A stretch of 64,000 bases of DNA from Methanosarcinales archaeon Met12 (GTDB taxonomy: Archaea; Halobacteriota; UBA148; JAJOKI01): assembly GCA_002813105.2 (NCBI GenBank), contig CP017966.2:916745-980744 (forward strand), written 5' to 3'. The notes under the pieces are model-generated. The model was not told the DNA's origin, did no database searches, and worked only from the letters and a program-made list of their open reading frames with translations. Each line of letters starts with the position of its first letter. Position 1 is the stretch's first letter. The position numbers and the translations under genes are program-made. Below are positions 35,039 through 44,591 of the stretch, piece by piece.

Positions 35039-35062
35039 AAGAAGGGATTTTTCATCCCTTCT
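35039..35062 (-). terminator. Terminator of the PGF-CTERM surface protein gene
   Basis: AGAAGGGAT/ATCCCTTCT with a TTTTC loop is a perfect 9-bp hairpin about 15 nt after the surface protein stop codon, followed on the minus strand by a T-rich tract (TTTTTGATTTTTAT). It is a convincing stem-loop terminator. Confidence 0.7.
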
Positions 35063-35076
35063 TGATTTTGTGTGTT

Positions 35077-36309
35077 TTACTCTTCTCTTCGCCTGAGCAG
35101 GTATGCTACCGCAAGCAGTCCGAGGATTGCGAATATCGCTCCAAAGCCTGGAATCCGCGGCTCTTCTACTACTGGTGTCGGCGTAGGTGTTGGTACCGGT
35201 GTAGGTGTCGGCGTTACTACTGGCGTCGGAGTTGGCGTAGGCGTTGGCACTGGTGTAGGTGTCGGCGTGGGAGTAGGTACAGGCACTACTGGCGGCACAG
35301 GTGCAACACCAGCCAACAATCTCTTTACCGTGATCGAGTGCGTCACAACATTCCCGGCTACATCGGTTGCCACGACCGTGAACGTGTTGTATCCAATCGA
35401 GAGTGATACTTCCCTGCTGTAAGGACCGAATGCTGGTGTTATTAGTACTCCACCAACCGTGAGGTTATGAGGATTCGCTTCCGTTACAACCCCAGATATC
35501 ACCGTCGAAGTTGCAAACGTGGATGTGCCCTGTGAACTTGAGATGGTTACCGCTGGCAGGGTGTTATCAATCATGACCCCTAATTGTGTAGTATTGATCA
35601 TGTTAGTCGCATTATCGCGTGCAGTCACATTGAGAAGGTAGGTTCCAGTAGCTATTCCAGGTCCAACCACCACAGAGGTGATCCAGTTGCCCGTGGTATC
35701 ATTTACTAAAGCAATAGCAGGGCCAAGACCTATTAGAGTAGCGTTCACCGTGGCATTGAAGACGCCGGAGCCAACGTCAGTTATCATGGCACGCAAAGTG
35801 ATACTATCCCCTGACTTAGCTTGTGTCTGATTAACTGGATACATTGTTGGCAGAGCGGTTACCGCTGGAGGCGTACCATCAAAAATAAATCTAGTAAGAG
35901 TTGCATTCTCGGTTGAGTTATTTGCGTGTCTTACCCCGACATTAAATACTGCATCAGCTGTGCCGTTTATCCTGAAAGTGGTATTCCAACTGGTCATTGA
36001 TGCATTCAGAGGGTGTCCGGCTACGACAGTGACATTAGGGGGTGCATGAGTTATGTTAACACCTGAGCCGCTAACAAGCGTGATGTTTATAAACCAAGTA
36101 GTGTTTGCTCTATCAGTTACGTTGGTCGTATTGAACATAATCGTGAAGTTGAGAGTACTTGGCAGACGTGCCCACATACCAAACGTCTCATTGATGGTGA
36201 CGTTTGGACCTGTTGCTGTTGTCGCTGTCGCACTCACCGGCATCACGAATGCACACAAAACTGACAGCATTAGAATTGCTGTTATTAGTAATATCCTCTT
36301 AGTCCGCAT
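35077..36309 (-). CDS. PGF-CTERM cell-surface protein
   Basis: This 410-aa surface protein has an N-terminal signal peptide (MRTKRILLITAILMLSVLCAFVMPVSA), then Thr- and Asn-rich beta domains with many N-glycosylation sequons (NMTN-like, INTTQ, NTTGN). A Thr-Pro-rich linker (about residues 342-380, alternating PT repeats and VPVPT) follows, and then PGFGAIFAILGLLAVAYLLRRRE. The PGF motif plus hydrophobic helix plus basic tail is the archaeosortase A recognition signal. Such proteins are lipid-anchored at the cell surface, often as part of the S-layer. The promoter TATATATT lies at about 36346-36360. Confidence 0.9.
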   Translation of the reverse strand: MRTKRILLITAILMLSVLCAFVMPVSATATTATGPNVTINETFGMWARLPSTLNFTIMFNTTNVTDRANTTWFINITLVSGSGVNITHAPPNVTVVAGHPLNASMTSWNTTFRINGTADAVFNVGVRHANNSTENATLTRFIFDGTPPAVTALPTMYPVNQTQAKSGDSITLRAMITDVGSGVFNATVNATLIGLGPAIALVNDTTGNWITSVVVGPGIATGTYLLNVTARDNATNMINTTQLGVMIDNTLPAVTISSSQGTSTFATSTVISGVVTEANPHNLTVGGVLITPAFGPYSREVSLSIGYNTFTVVATDVAGNVVTHSITVKRLLAGVAPVPPVVPVPTPTPTPTPVPTPTPTPTPVVTPTPTPVPTPTPTPVVEEPRIPGFGAIFAILGLLAVAYLLRRREE

Positions 36310-36496
36310 CTTTTTACATCCCTCTCAAAGTTAATAACATGTTTCCTTTTTTAATATATAACTCTTCTCCCAATATTTTCTTGGACAGAGAATGGACATT
36401 TTAAACAAAAAATACACCGTAGACGTTTTGGTGACAGGGAAATGGAAACATTTTTTGGAATGCTCTAACAAGCATCTGAACAAGAAGATATGATGA

Positions 36497-37807
36497 TTAT
36501 CGTATCTCCCCGCCAATTCCTTTCAATAGCTCTTCAACTGCGCCCTGCACTTCTTTTGGTTTTTTGTCCCCCAAAATAACAATTCTGAACGTGATGCTGG
36601 AGCATCCTTTTTTGATTTTATATGTATCTATTTCCTCGGCCGAGACCACCCCATCTATGCCGCTGATGATTCTAACGATGACATCTGGTTGGACTTTTTC
36701 TGGCAGTGCTACTGATATGTCTCGTCTATGGTGGCGGAGGTTATCGATTTTCCATTGCAGGAGTTCATCTGTGCTGAGCAGCTGTATATTCTCAATTTTA
36801 AGTTTGGTTCTACGTCCCCTCATCTTCAATATGATGTGGCTGGGCGTTACTTGTTCGACGATTCCAACGTGTACGGCGCCTGAGTATAGATGGCGGAGCC
36901 CCCGCTCAATTCCGACGGATTGCGCCAGCTCATCGAGTTCAGCGATATTTACGTTGATCAGTTTGTCCGACCGCTTCAGAGCGGCTTCGGTGTCGCCAAA
37001 ATGGGCGGCGGCACTTCTCATCGATCTTACAAACCTCTCCACGTCTCCCTTTTCTATATCCTTTGCCAGGTCTTTACACTGGGCAATAAATGCGTTGTGC
37101 ACATTCTTTACCTCTGGGTTCATCTGGATCATGGCGTAGAGGTGTGGATTCTGTGCCAAGATTCTGCCCATGAAATCGACCATTATCTCGTATACTGGGC
37201 TCATAAACCGTCTCGATTCTCGCACTTCGAAGTTCAATGTATTTAGCGTGACTCCGATCGCTATGTATGCAAAGTGGGTCAATCCCTGAACGATTGCCAT
37301 TATTTGGTCATGTTCCTCTGCTGTGAGGATTTCTACATGCGCTCCATTTTCCTCAAAAAGCTCCCTTATGTTCGGCAACCAATGCTCGCTGCGCCCCTGC
37401 ACGGGCACAAGAATTACGGTCTGTCTTCTGAGGTCTGGCGCCATGGGGCCGAACATGGGATGAGTTCCGATCAACTCGATACCTTTCGGCGCTTTTTTCA
37501 TCGCCTCCATCGGTCCCTTTTTAATGGACGTTATGTCCATGAGCAGACTGCCGGCACGCATCTGTGGTGCGATGCTGCGTATCACTTCTTCCGTGACATC
37601 GATAGGCACCGAGACCAATACGATGTCAAAGTCAACTGCTGTCTCGCTTGCGTCTTCGACAAAACCAGCTCCCAGTTTTTTAGCCACTTCCTTAGCAGTG
37701 GGGTCGATGTCTGTTATGCTGACTGCATAGTTCTGCCTCATGAGAAAACGTGCAAACCACTGCCCCATCTCGCCGGCGCCGCCGACGATTAACACTTTAG
37801 TGCACAT
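36497..37807 (-). CDS. tyrA: Prephenate dehydrogenase with C-terminal domain
   Basis: This enzyme oxidatively decarboxylates prephenate to 4-hydroxyphenylpyruvate (tyrosine branch). The 436-aa protein has an NAD-binding start VLIVGGAGEMGQWFARFL, catalytic region IGTHPMFGPMAPDLRRQ and the helical domain to about residue 285. The extra C-terminal part ends in DTYKIKKGCSSITFRIVILG and a KEVQGAVEELLKGIGGEIR tail, which resembles a ferredoxin-fold anticodon-binding-like domain more than the ACT domain. The start is ATG at 37805-37807, inside the end of aroE. It is the last gene of the minus-strand aromatic operon. Confidence 0.92.
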   Translation of the reverse strand: MCTKVLIVGGAGEMGQWFARFLMRQNYAVSITDIDPTAKEVAKKLGAGFVEDASETAVDFDIVLVSVPIDVTEEVIRSIAPQMRAGSLLMDITSIKKGPMEAMKKAPKGIELIGTHPMFGPMAPDLRRQTVILVPVQGRSEHWLPNIRELFEENGAHVEILTAEEHDQIMAIVQGLTHFAYIAIGVTLNTLNFEVRESRRFMSPVYEIMVDFMGRILAQNPHLYAMIQMNPEVKNVHNAFIAQCKDLAKDIEKGDVERFVRSMRSAAAHFGDTEAALKRSDKLINVNIAELDELAQSVGIERGLRHLYSGAVHVGIVEQVTPSHIILKMRGRRTKLKIENIQLLSTDELLQWKIDNLRHHRRDISVALPEKVQPDVIVRIISGIDGVVSAEEIDTYKIKKGCSSITFRIVILGDKKPKEVQGAVEELLKGIGGEIR

Positions 37808-38610
37808 CTCACAGCATCCTCCATTATATCGATAGGCGCTTCTACGCCAGTCCATATCCTGAACGACTCCGCACCCTGATGAACGAGCATGTCTACTCCG
37901 TCTATGGCCAAAGCGCCAGCCTTTTTGACTTCTTTCAGTAATTGCGTCTCGACAGGATTGTACACGATGTCAAAGACGACCAGCTCAGGTCGCATCTGGT
38001 CCGCGGTTACCAGCGTCTTATTGATATCAGGATGCATTCCTGTCGAAGTCGAGTTGATCAGGATTTCGGCTTTATCCACTAACTTCGACAAATCTTTCAA
38101 TCCTGTGCCTATGACATTGCCTACACTTCGCACATCCTGCGCGAGTTTGATAGCTCTGGAAGCAGTTCTATTGGCGATGATGATATCCGCACCTTCATGT
38201 GCGAGTTGAAATGCTATCGCTCGTGCAGCACCACCAGCACCCAAGAGCAAGACTCGTTTATCCTTCACGCCGATATTGTGCTTTTCCAGCGCCTGCTTCG
38301 CGCCAATGCCATCCGTATTATGCCCGGTGACCCCGCTCTTGAAATCAATTGTATTGACTGCGCCAATCTCCTTTGCGATTGGGTCCGCGTCCACGAGCTC
38401 CAGGACTTTTTCTTTGAGGGGGACGGTGACGTTTAAGCCGCCGAATCCCAGCGATTTTGCGCCCAGCACTGCCCCACGTACATCTTGAGGGGCGACGCGA
38501 AAGGCATGGTACACGCAATCCATGTTTAATTTACGGAAGGCGCTGTTGTGCATGCTCGGAGATAAGCTGTGCTCAACAGGATTTCCGATTACTCCAAATA
38601 TCGTTTTCAT
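37789..38610 (-). CDS. aroE: Shikimate dehydrogenase
   Basis: This enzyme reduces 3-dehydroshikimate to shikimate with NADPH. The 273-aa protein has FGVIGNPVEHSLSPSMHN, the catalytic Lys and Asp in LNVTVPLKEKV and GHNTDGIGA, and the nucleotide motif LLLGAGGAARAIAF. The start is ATG with GGGGAG 4 nt upstream, which places it 38 nt inside the end of aroD. It overlaps tyrA. Confidence 0.96.
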   Translation of the reverse strand: MKTIFGVIGNPVEHSLSPSMHNSAFRKLNMDCVYHAFRVAPQDVRGAVLGAKSLGFGGLNVTVPLKEKVLELVDADPIAKEIGAVNTIDFKSGVTGHNTDGIGAKQALEKHNIGVKDKRVLLLGAGGAARAIAFQLAHEGADIIIANRTASRAIKLAQDVRSVGNVIGTGLKDLSKLVDKAEILINSTSTGMHPDINKTLVTADQMRPELVVFDIVYNPVETQLLKEVKKAGALAIDGVDMLVHQGAESFRIWTGVEAPIDIMEDAVRCALKC

Positions 38611-39322
38611 TTCTACTCCCCTGGCATATGTCCAGTGCAGCCTTCAACTCGCTCACGGACAGCTGTCCAGGCGCCTTTGCCCCGTCAACGTGACCATAGG
38701 TCAGCGCAGAGCCGTATAACGGCGCAATCACTCTGGAATGTTTTCCAAGCTCACCCATGGCAATGGTGCACAGGGGCTTTGATGCCTCGATAGTGAGCCT
38801 CAGCAGTCTCAGCACATCGCCGAGCGAATTGGCCATGACGGCTATCTTGGGTATCACTTTTTCAACACCCCCAATATTACGCGCATCATTCAATATTTTC
38901 ATTATTTCCTCATCTGGAGGAGTTCTATTGAACTCATGATATGATACAATCAGTGGAATTTTTTGCTCTTTTGCCCTCTGTATCACGACATTCATAGTTG
39001 TGGCTGTTGATAACTCGACATCAACAGCATCAGCGTGGCCCATAGCTGTGTATAGCATCGATATCCGTTCATTCTCGGAGCCCTTAAATGCGCCACCCTC
39101 TACCTCTGGTCGATTTGTCACGATGGTCGGCAGGGACGACGCTTCACGGACATCATCCAAAAATCCCGTCACCTCGATACCTCTATCAAGAAGGTCTATT
39201 CTAACCTCGAGCAGGTCTGCACCTGCCTTTTCTGCGCCAATCGCCGCATCAATACTGTCGACCACTCCCACTATTCTTGGGGAATCCAGTACGACCCCCC
39301 CAATCTCGATCATAATGTGCAC
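38573..39322 (-). CDS. aroD: 3-dehydroquinate dehydratase, type I
   Basis: This Schiff-base enzyme dehydrates 3-dehydroquinate. The 249-aa protein has the class I residues: DLLEVRIDLL, IVSYHEFN (catalytic His) and VIPKIAVMANSLGD (Schiff-base Lys). It starts 1 nt after the DHQ synthase II stop, and its end overlaps aroE by 38 nt. Confidence 0.95.
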   Translation of the reverse strand: MHIMIEIGGVVLDSPRIVGVVDSIDAAIGAEKAGADLLEVRIDLLDRGIEVTGFLDDVREASSLPTIVTNRPEVEGGAFKGSENERISMLYTAMGHADAVDVELSTATTMNVVIQRAKEQKIPLIVSYHEFNRTPPDEEIMKILNDARNIGGVEKVIPKIAVMANSLGDVLRLLRLTIEASKPLCTIAMGELGKHSRVIAPLYGSALTYGHVDGAKAPGQLSVSELKAALDICQGSRNENDIWSNRKSC

Positions 39323-40462
39323 CTATTTCTCAACGATCGTCTCATCGATCTTCATGCCAAAGTGTCTGCCGCCACCCTCGTAATATGCGAGGACCTCGTC
39401 GCCTTTTTTCAGCGTCGTCACCGCTTTTGGCATTCCATCTTTGGTCACGAGTTTGATGGTTTCCGCATTCTGAAGAATCGTCGTTATTTTAGCCCCCTCT
39501 ACCTCGGCTTCGATGAGCATTAATGGCCTGCGCTCTATTTTCACCCGCCCTATTATCGCCTTTTTTGTTGCGCCTCTGGAGTTCACGATTAAGACTTCGT
39601 CGCCTGCTTCGAGTTCGGAGAGATATTTGGTTTTGTCTCCCGTATGCACATAGGCATGGACCGCACCTGCATTGACCCTGAACGGTCGTGATGCCACGTA
39701 TGGGCTTTCCTCTGATTCGGCATGCACCATGAACAGCCCATTGGACTGCGAACCAACCAGCATTCCTTCTCCACTCGACAAGAGCGAGCAGGTATCCACG
39801 CAGACCCTGTCTCCCATCCCTACTGTTTTTACTCGTGTGACCTTCGCCGTGGTCAGACGAATGGGTTTCACCCCGACGTCTTCAACGATGTTTGCGGCCC
39901 GTTTGATTTCCGAAGGATCGTCTGTGTCCAAGAGAACGCCGTCTGCGCCGTGTTCAAGCGTTTCCAGGGCTACCTTTGCCTCTGTTGCATTTTTCACACC
40001 AGCAATGATGTTGACATCCTGCTCTCGCAATGCTGCGATTAGGTTCTCCAACGGAATGATTTTCCAGTCGGTTCCCACGACTATCAAATGCTCACATATT
40101 TTTCCCAGCGCAACCGCAAACTCTTCGTACCTTTTTCCTTTGATTACAACGTATGCTGCAGTTTTCTTCCCTTTTTCGGTAAGCAGTTTGATTCGATTTA
40201 AATCTCTGGAGTTGGAGAAATCCTTGGGCAGCGGATTCGTGCCATCGCCTTCACTATTTTTTCCGATTACGATAACATCTGCATCACTTTCACCATGAGA
40301 GAATGACGCCAACCGAATGTTACCCAACTCTCGTACACTCTCTATGTCCTCTTCATCCACGAGTATGAAGTCGGCGCCGGACTCTAATCCCATGGTAATC
40401 TTCGCGAGTTTGTCCTCCCACGACCCACTGTCTGCTTTAATCCACAGGCTTTTTCCTTTCAT
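39323..40462 (-). CDS. 3-dehydroquinate synthase II (archaeal)
   Basis: This NAD-dependent enzyme cyclises 2-amino-3,7-dideoxy-D-threo-hept-6-ulosonate to 3-dehydroquinate, the archaeal replacement of AroB. The 379-aa protein has the family regions [76 protein letters not shown] and [14 protein letters not shown]. It overlaps the ADTH synthase gene by 4 nt. Confidence 0.95.
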   Translation of the reverse strand: MKGKSLWIKADSGSWEDKLAKITMGLESGADFILVDEEDIESVRELGNIRLASFSHGESDADVIVIGKNSEGDGTNPLPKDFSNSRDLNRIKLLTEKGKKTAAYVVIKGKRYEEFAVALGKICEHLIVVGTDWKIIPLENLIAALREQDVNIIAGVKNATEAKVALETLEHGADGVLLDTDDPSEIKRAANIVEDVGVKPIRLTTAKVTRVKTVGMGDRVCVDTCSLLSSGEGMLVGSQSNGLFMVHAESEESPYVASRPFRVNAGAVHAYVHTGDKTKYLSELEAGDEVLIVNSRGATKKAIIGRVKIERRPLMLIEAEVEGAKITTILQNAETIKLVTKDGMPKAVTTLKKGDEVLAYYEGGGRHFGMKIDETIVEK

Positions 40463-41256
40463 ATCAGCTCCTTCAGGGCAGCCTCGACTGATGCGTTCTC
40501 ATGGACGATTTGGCTTATAGCCCTGGTCATTTTTATCGGATTTGCATGCTGGAATGTATTCCGTCCGATGGCTACGCCCCTGGCACCGGCATCTATCGCT
40601 TCTTTTATCATCTCAAGTACGTCTCTATTGGTTTCGACCTTCGGACCGCCAGCTATCACGACCGGGACCGGACAGCCTTTTACGACGTCTTTGAATGAAT
40701 CTACATCTCCCGTGTAATTGGTTTTGATGATATCTGCTCCCAGCTCAGCACCTGCGCGTGCTACGTGTGCGACCACCACTGGGTCAAACGCATCCTTGAT
40801 ATTTTTGCCCCTGGGATACATCATCGCAAGCAATGGCATCCCCCATATATCGCACTTCTCGGCGACACTTCCCAATTTCTGCAATTGTTCTGCTTCTGTC
40901 TCCGAGCCAATATTGATGTGGACGCTTACCGAGTCCGCTCCCATTTTGATGGCTTCCTCCACAGTGCAGACCTGGACCTTGTTATCTGGATCAGGACCTA
41001 TTGATGTGGATGCGCTCATGTGGATGATCAATCCGATATCCCTGCCGTATCCTCGGTGGCCATGGGCGACCATTCCTTTTTGCATCAGAACTGCATTTGC
41101 ACCGCCTTCTGCTACCTTATTTACCGTCTCAGCGAGATCTACAAGTCCTTTCACAGGACCGATCGAGACGCCGTGGTCAAGGGGGATTATCAGCGATTTC
41201 CCGCTCTTCCGATCGATTATTCTTTCTATTCGTACCCTCTTTCCAATCTTAGACAT
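40459..41256 (-). CDS. 2-amino-3,7-dideoxy-D-threo-hept-6-ulosonate synthase
   Basis: This Schiff-base aldolase of the FBA class I family makes the first archaeal shikimate-pathway intermediate from aspartate semialdehyde and a sugar precursor. The 265-aa protein has [41 protein letters not shown] (Schiff-base Lys) and [12 protein letters not shown]. Its own promoter (TTTAAG near 41305, AGGTGA before the ATG) in the 65-nt gap after trpA suggests a second start of transcription inside the aromatic cluster. Confidence 0.92.
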   Translation of the reverse strand: MSKIGKRVRIERIIDRKSGKSLIIPLDHGVSIGPVKGLVDLAETVNKVAEGGANAVLMQKGMVAHGHRGYGRDIGLIIHMSASTSIGPDPDNKVQVCTVEEAIKMGADSVSVHINIGSETEAEQLQKLGSVAEKCDIWGMPLLAMMYPRGKNIKDAFDPVVVAHVARAGAELGADIIKTNYTGDVDSFKDVVKGCPVPVVIAGGPKVETNRDVLEMIKEAIDAGARGVAIGRNTFQHANPIKMTRAISQIVHENASVEAALKELI

Positions 41257-41321
41257 ATTTTCACCTACTGTGTTACTATGTCACATACTAGCACGCTATT
41301 GACTTAAAGATATCGAAAAAT

Positions 41322-42107
41322 TCATTTCGTGGCGCCTTTGAGCGTTGCTGCCAACTCCTCCAACTCTTCCAGCATATCTGCCCCGTCCTTTGCGATGACG
41401 TCCATAAAAGCAGAGCCGACGATTACACCATCTGCGCCAGCATCGATTAAACTCCTCACATGCTCTGGTTTGGAGATTCCAAATCCAATGGCTGTTGGAA
41501 CAGAGAGGGATTTTTTGTTAACGAGCTTCAATATTTCATTCGCCTGGTCCGCGATATTCTCTCGTGCACCGGTTACGCCCAATCGCGACACCACATAAAT
41601 AAATCCCGACGTCCTCTTCAGGATGCGTTCAATTCTTTTCTCCGTCGTGATAGGCGTGACCATGAAAATCAAATCGATGTCATATTTCCTGCAACCCTGA
41701 TATAGCTCATCGGACTCCTCAACGGGTAAATCTGGAACGATTATGCCGGAAATGCCAGTGGATTGACACTCAGAAATAAATCGCTCTACTCCTCTCTTGA
41801 GGATTATATTATAATAGGTCATTACGACTAACGGGACATCCACTTTTATGGACCGAATGAGTTGAAAGAATCTATCGGGGTTCATGCCGGCTGTGAGTGC
41901 CCTGTCCATCGCCGCCTGAATTGTCGCTCCATCCGCTATTGGGTCTGAAAACGGCAGGCCCAGTTCGATGATATCTACGCCTCCATTGACCAATGCGTTT
42001 ACTATCTCAACGGTCTTCTGGGAATTTGGGTCGCCAGCACAAATGTATGCAATCAACGCACCCTCTTTTTTTCTGCGGAGCGCCTCAAATGCGTCTTTGA
42101 TGTTCAT
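41322..42107 (-). CDS. trpA: Tryptophan synthase alpha subunit
   Basis: This enzyme cleaves indole-3-glycerol phosphate to indole. The 261-aa TIM barrel has [19 protein letters not shown] (both catalytic acids), [15 protein letters not shown] and VGSAFMDVI. It overlaps trpB by 4 nt and is the last trp gene on the strand. The following 65 nt hold the ADTH synthase promoter. Confidence 0.97.
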   Translation of the reverse strand: MNIKDAFEALRRKKEGALIAYICAGDPNSQKTVEIVNALVNGGVDIIELGLPFSDPIADGATIQAAMDRALTAGMNPDRFFQLIRSIKVDVPLVVMTYYNIILKRGVERFISECQSTGISGIIVPDLPVEESDELYQGCRKYDIDLIFMVTPITTEKRIERILKRTSGFIYVVSRLGVTGARENIADQANEILKLVNKKSLSVPTAIGFGISKPEHVRSLIDAGADGVIVGSAFMDVIAKDGADMLEELEELAATLKGATK

Positions 42108-43264
42108 CTTATCCTCATCACCGTCTCAACATCTTTGTCCCCTCTTCCTGACAAATTAATGATGGTCAGGCCACCTATATCATCTGCTTTTTTAGCATAG
42201 GCAATTGCATGGGCAGATTCCAGTGCCGGAATTATCCCTTCCAGTCGACTGAGCATATGAAATGCATCAAGAGCACCAGCATCACTGATATTTCTGACCT
42301 TGACGCGTCCGACCTCTGCGAGATATGCCAGTTCCGGACCTACTCCTGAATAATCAAGTCCAGGGGCAATGGAGTGCGACTCCAGTATCTGCCCATATTT
42401 ATCCTGGAGCACTTTCGTGCGTGCACCATGAAGCACGCCGTCTTCGCCCATGCACAGTGAAGCGCTTCCGAGAGTGGTTTTAAGGTCCTCTCCGCCAGCC
42501 TCTATGGCAAACAGGTCAACATCGTCATCGATGAATTGATAAAATATGCCCATCGCGTTACTCCCGCCCCCGGCGCATGCTATAATCGAATCAGGCAATC
42601 CCTCTTCTTTTTCGAGAATTTGTTTACGCGTCTCACGACCGATGACACTCTGGAGGTCTCTGACGATGGTCGGATATGGATGTGGCCCCACTATAGAGCC
42701 TATCAGATAATAGGTATCTTTCACGTTGGTCACCCAGTCTCTCAATGCCTCGTTGATGGCATCTTTCAGCGTCTGGGAGCCGGATTTTACCGGTATGACC
42801 TCTGCGCCGAGTAGCTGCATCCGGTATACGTTCATTTTTTGACGTTCGATATCTTTCGCGCCCATGTAGATTATGGTTTCAAGTCCCAGTACTGCACCAG
42901 CCATCGCCGTCGCAGTCCCGTGCTGTCCCGCGCCAGTTTCAGCGATGATGCGCCCCTTTCCCATGTATTTCGCCAGCAACGCCTGGCCGATCGTGTTGTT
43001 CAGCTTATGGGCGCCTCCGTGTACGAGGTCCTCACGCTTTAGGTATATTTTCGTGCCAACTGCCTCGCTCAACCGCTTTGCATGGTACAGTGGCGTGGGG
43101 CGCCCGCCAAAGTCCTTTAAATATCGATTTAATTCTTGCGTGAATTTATGGTCATCTCTATACTGTTCATAGCCCCTCTCAAGCTCTTCCAGCGCGGGCA
43201 TCAGCGCTTCCGGGACGAATTGCCCCCCGTATCCATTAAATTTCTTCTTCATAATTTCATCCAT
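42104..43264 (-). CDS. trpB: Tryptophan synthase beta subunit
   Basis: This is the PLP enzyme that joins indole and serine. The 386-aa protein has the PLP lysine in [33 protein letters not shown] and the phosphate loop [10 protein letters not shown]. It is of the TrpB1 type, expected to pair with the adjacent TrpA. It begins directly after trpC and overlaps trpA. Confidence 0.97.
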   Translation of the reverse strand: MDEIMKKKFNGYGGQFVPEALMPALEELERGYEQYRDDHKFTQELNRYLKDFGGRPTPLYHAKRLSEAVGTKIYLKREDLVHGGAHKLNNTIGQALLAKYMGKGRIIAETGAGQHGTATAMAGAVLGLETIIYMGAKDIERQKMNVYRMQLLGAEVIPVKSGSQTLKDAINEALRDWVTNVKDTYYLIGSIVGPHPYPTIVRDLQSVIGRETRKQILEKEEGLPDSIIACAGGGSNAMGIFYQFIDDDVDLFAIEAGGEDLKTTLGSASLCMGEDGVLHGARTKVLQDKYGQILESHSIAPGLDYSGVGPELAYLAEVGRVKVRNISDAGALDAFHMLSRLEGIIPALESAHAIAYAKKADDIGGLTIINLSGRGDKDVETVMRIR

Positions 43265-44020
43265 CTATACTCTCAACGCATTGACTAATTCTTTAACCTT
43301 GCTGATATCCTGCATTATTGCCGTACCGACCAGGACGACATCCGCACCTGCCGTGATGACCTTTTCAACGTCTGCTGCATTTTCGATGCCGCTTTCACTG
43401 ATTATCATGCATTGCGGACCCTTATCCCTTATTATTGGCGCCAGTTCTTCCGTGACCGACAGGTCTACTTTTAGCGTATCCAGGTCTCTATTATTAATTC
43501 CAATTATCCTCGCAGGAGTTCTCATCGCCATCTTAATTTCATCTTTGGTATGAACTTCTACAACGGGCTCAAACCCGTAGAACATTGCCCTATTTACGAA
43601 GTAATTGAGGTCATCTCCAAGAACTCGTGTGATGAGCAATATCATATCGGACTCGACTTCTTGCAGCTGTCGACTATCTATGATGAAATCCTTGCGAAGC
43701 ACAGGCACATCCACACTTTCCCGCACCGCCCTTAGGTTCTCGATGCTTCCACCAAAGAACTTCGGCTCGGTTAATACTGATATTGCAATAACATCATCTT
43801 GCAGATATTTTGCAATTCGCACCGCTTCTTTTGCATCTATCATTCGAATCCTGCCCTCCGAGGGCGAAGACGGTTTAATCTCCGCTATCAAAGGAACTTT
43901 TTTCTCCTCCTGTTTCGCCCCTATCCTCCTGATTACGTCCCTATTCTGGACTCTGAATGATTTTGTTTTTATATGCTCAACTCTTTTTTTGGCATCTGAG
44001 AGAATATCATCGATCAGCAT
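43265..44020 (-). CDS. trpC: Indole-3-glycerol-phosphate synthase
   Basis: This enzyme closes the indole ring from CdRP. The 251-aa TIM barrel has PLIAEIKPSSPSEGRIR, VLRKDFIIDSRQLQEV, GINNRDLDTLKVDLSVTEEL and ISESGIENAADVE. It overlaps trpG by 14 nt and ends next to trpB. Confidence 0.96.
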   Translation of the reverse strand: MLIDDILSDAKKRVEHIKTKSFRVQNRDVIRRIGAKQEEKKVPLIAEIKPSSPSEGRIRMIDAKEAVRIAKYLQDDVIAISVLTEPKFFGGSIENLRAVRESVDVPVLRKDFIIDSRQLQEVESDMILLITRVLGDDLNYFVNRAMFYGFEPVVEVHTKDEIKMAMRTPARIIGINNRDLDTLKVDLSVTEELAPIIRDKGPQCMIISESGIENAADVEKVITAGADVVLVGTAIMQDISKVKELVNALRV

Positions 44021-44591
44021 GGCGCACCATCTCTAGAAAATTTTGGACCATTTTTCTTCCACATGGTGTCAATATGCTTTCCGGGTGGAACTGCACACCT
44101 TCGATGAGGTGTTTCGTGTGGCGCATTCCCATGACCACGCCATCATCGCTTAGGGCAGTAATCTCGAGTTCATCTGGCACGTCGACTGCTGCTAACGAAT
44201 GGTATCGCCCACCCATTAATGGGTTCGGCAGTCCACGAAATATCGTCTTGCCGTCATGTCTGATATTCGATGTTTTGCCATGTACTGGACCGGATGTCGA
44301 ATGGGCGATAGTGCCGCCAAATGCGACACATATCGCTTGGCACCCGAGACATACGCCGAGTATGGGTGTGCCTTTAAACTCACGGATTGTCTCCAGGCAT
44401 GAGCCGATATCAGCTGGGTGGTGTGGGTTTCCTGGTCCTGGCGATATTACAATGGCATCTGGATCGATTTTTTTAGCCTCCTTGATGGACGTCGTGTTGG
44501 GCACGATAATGGTCTCGGGTTCGTCCACTCCCACGTAATCTACCAAGTTGTATACAAACGAGTCCCTGTTATTGATAAATAGTATCCTCAT
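44007..44591 (-). CDS. trpG: Anthranilate synthase glutamine amidotransferase subunit
   Basis: This class I amidotransferase supplies ammonia to TrpE. The 194-aa protein has the nucleophile in ILGVCLGCQAICVAFGG and the catalytic His-Glu region LIEGVQFHPESILT. It overlaps trpE by 4 nt upstream and trpC by 14 nt downstream. Confidence 0.95.
   Translation of the reverse strand: MRILFINNRDSFVYNLVDYVGVDEPETIIVPNTTSIKEAKKIDPDAIVISPGPGNPHHPADIGSCLETIREFKGTPILGVCLGCQAICVAFGGTIAHSTSGPVHGKTSNIRHDGKTIFRGLPNPLMGGRYHSLAAVDVPDELEITALSDDGVVMGMRHTKHLIEGVQFHPESILTPCGRKMVQNFLEMVRHADR

Noticed and set aside
35072-35422. 116-aa plus-strand ORF rich in Gly-Val-Gly repeats
   Set aside because: It is the mirror of the Thr-Pro linker of the PGF-CTERM protein on the other strand, which has signal peptide, sorting signal and terminator.
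36331-36516. 61-aa minus-strand ORF after tyrA
   Set aside because: No ribosome binding site, unusual composition and overlap with the end of tyrA. It is probably just the AT-rich promoter region of the surface protein gene.
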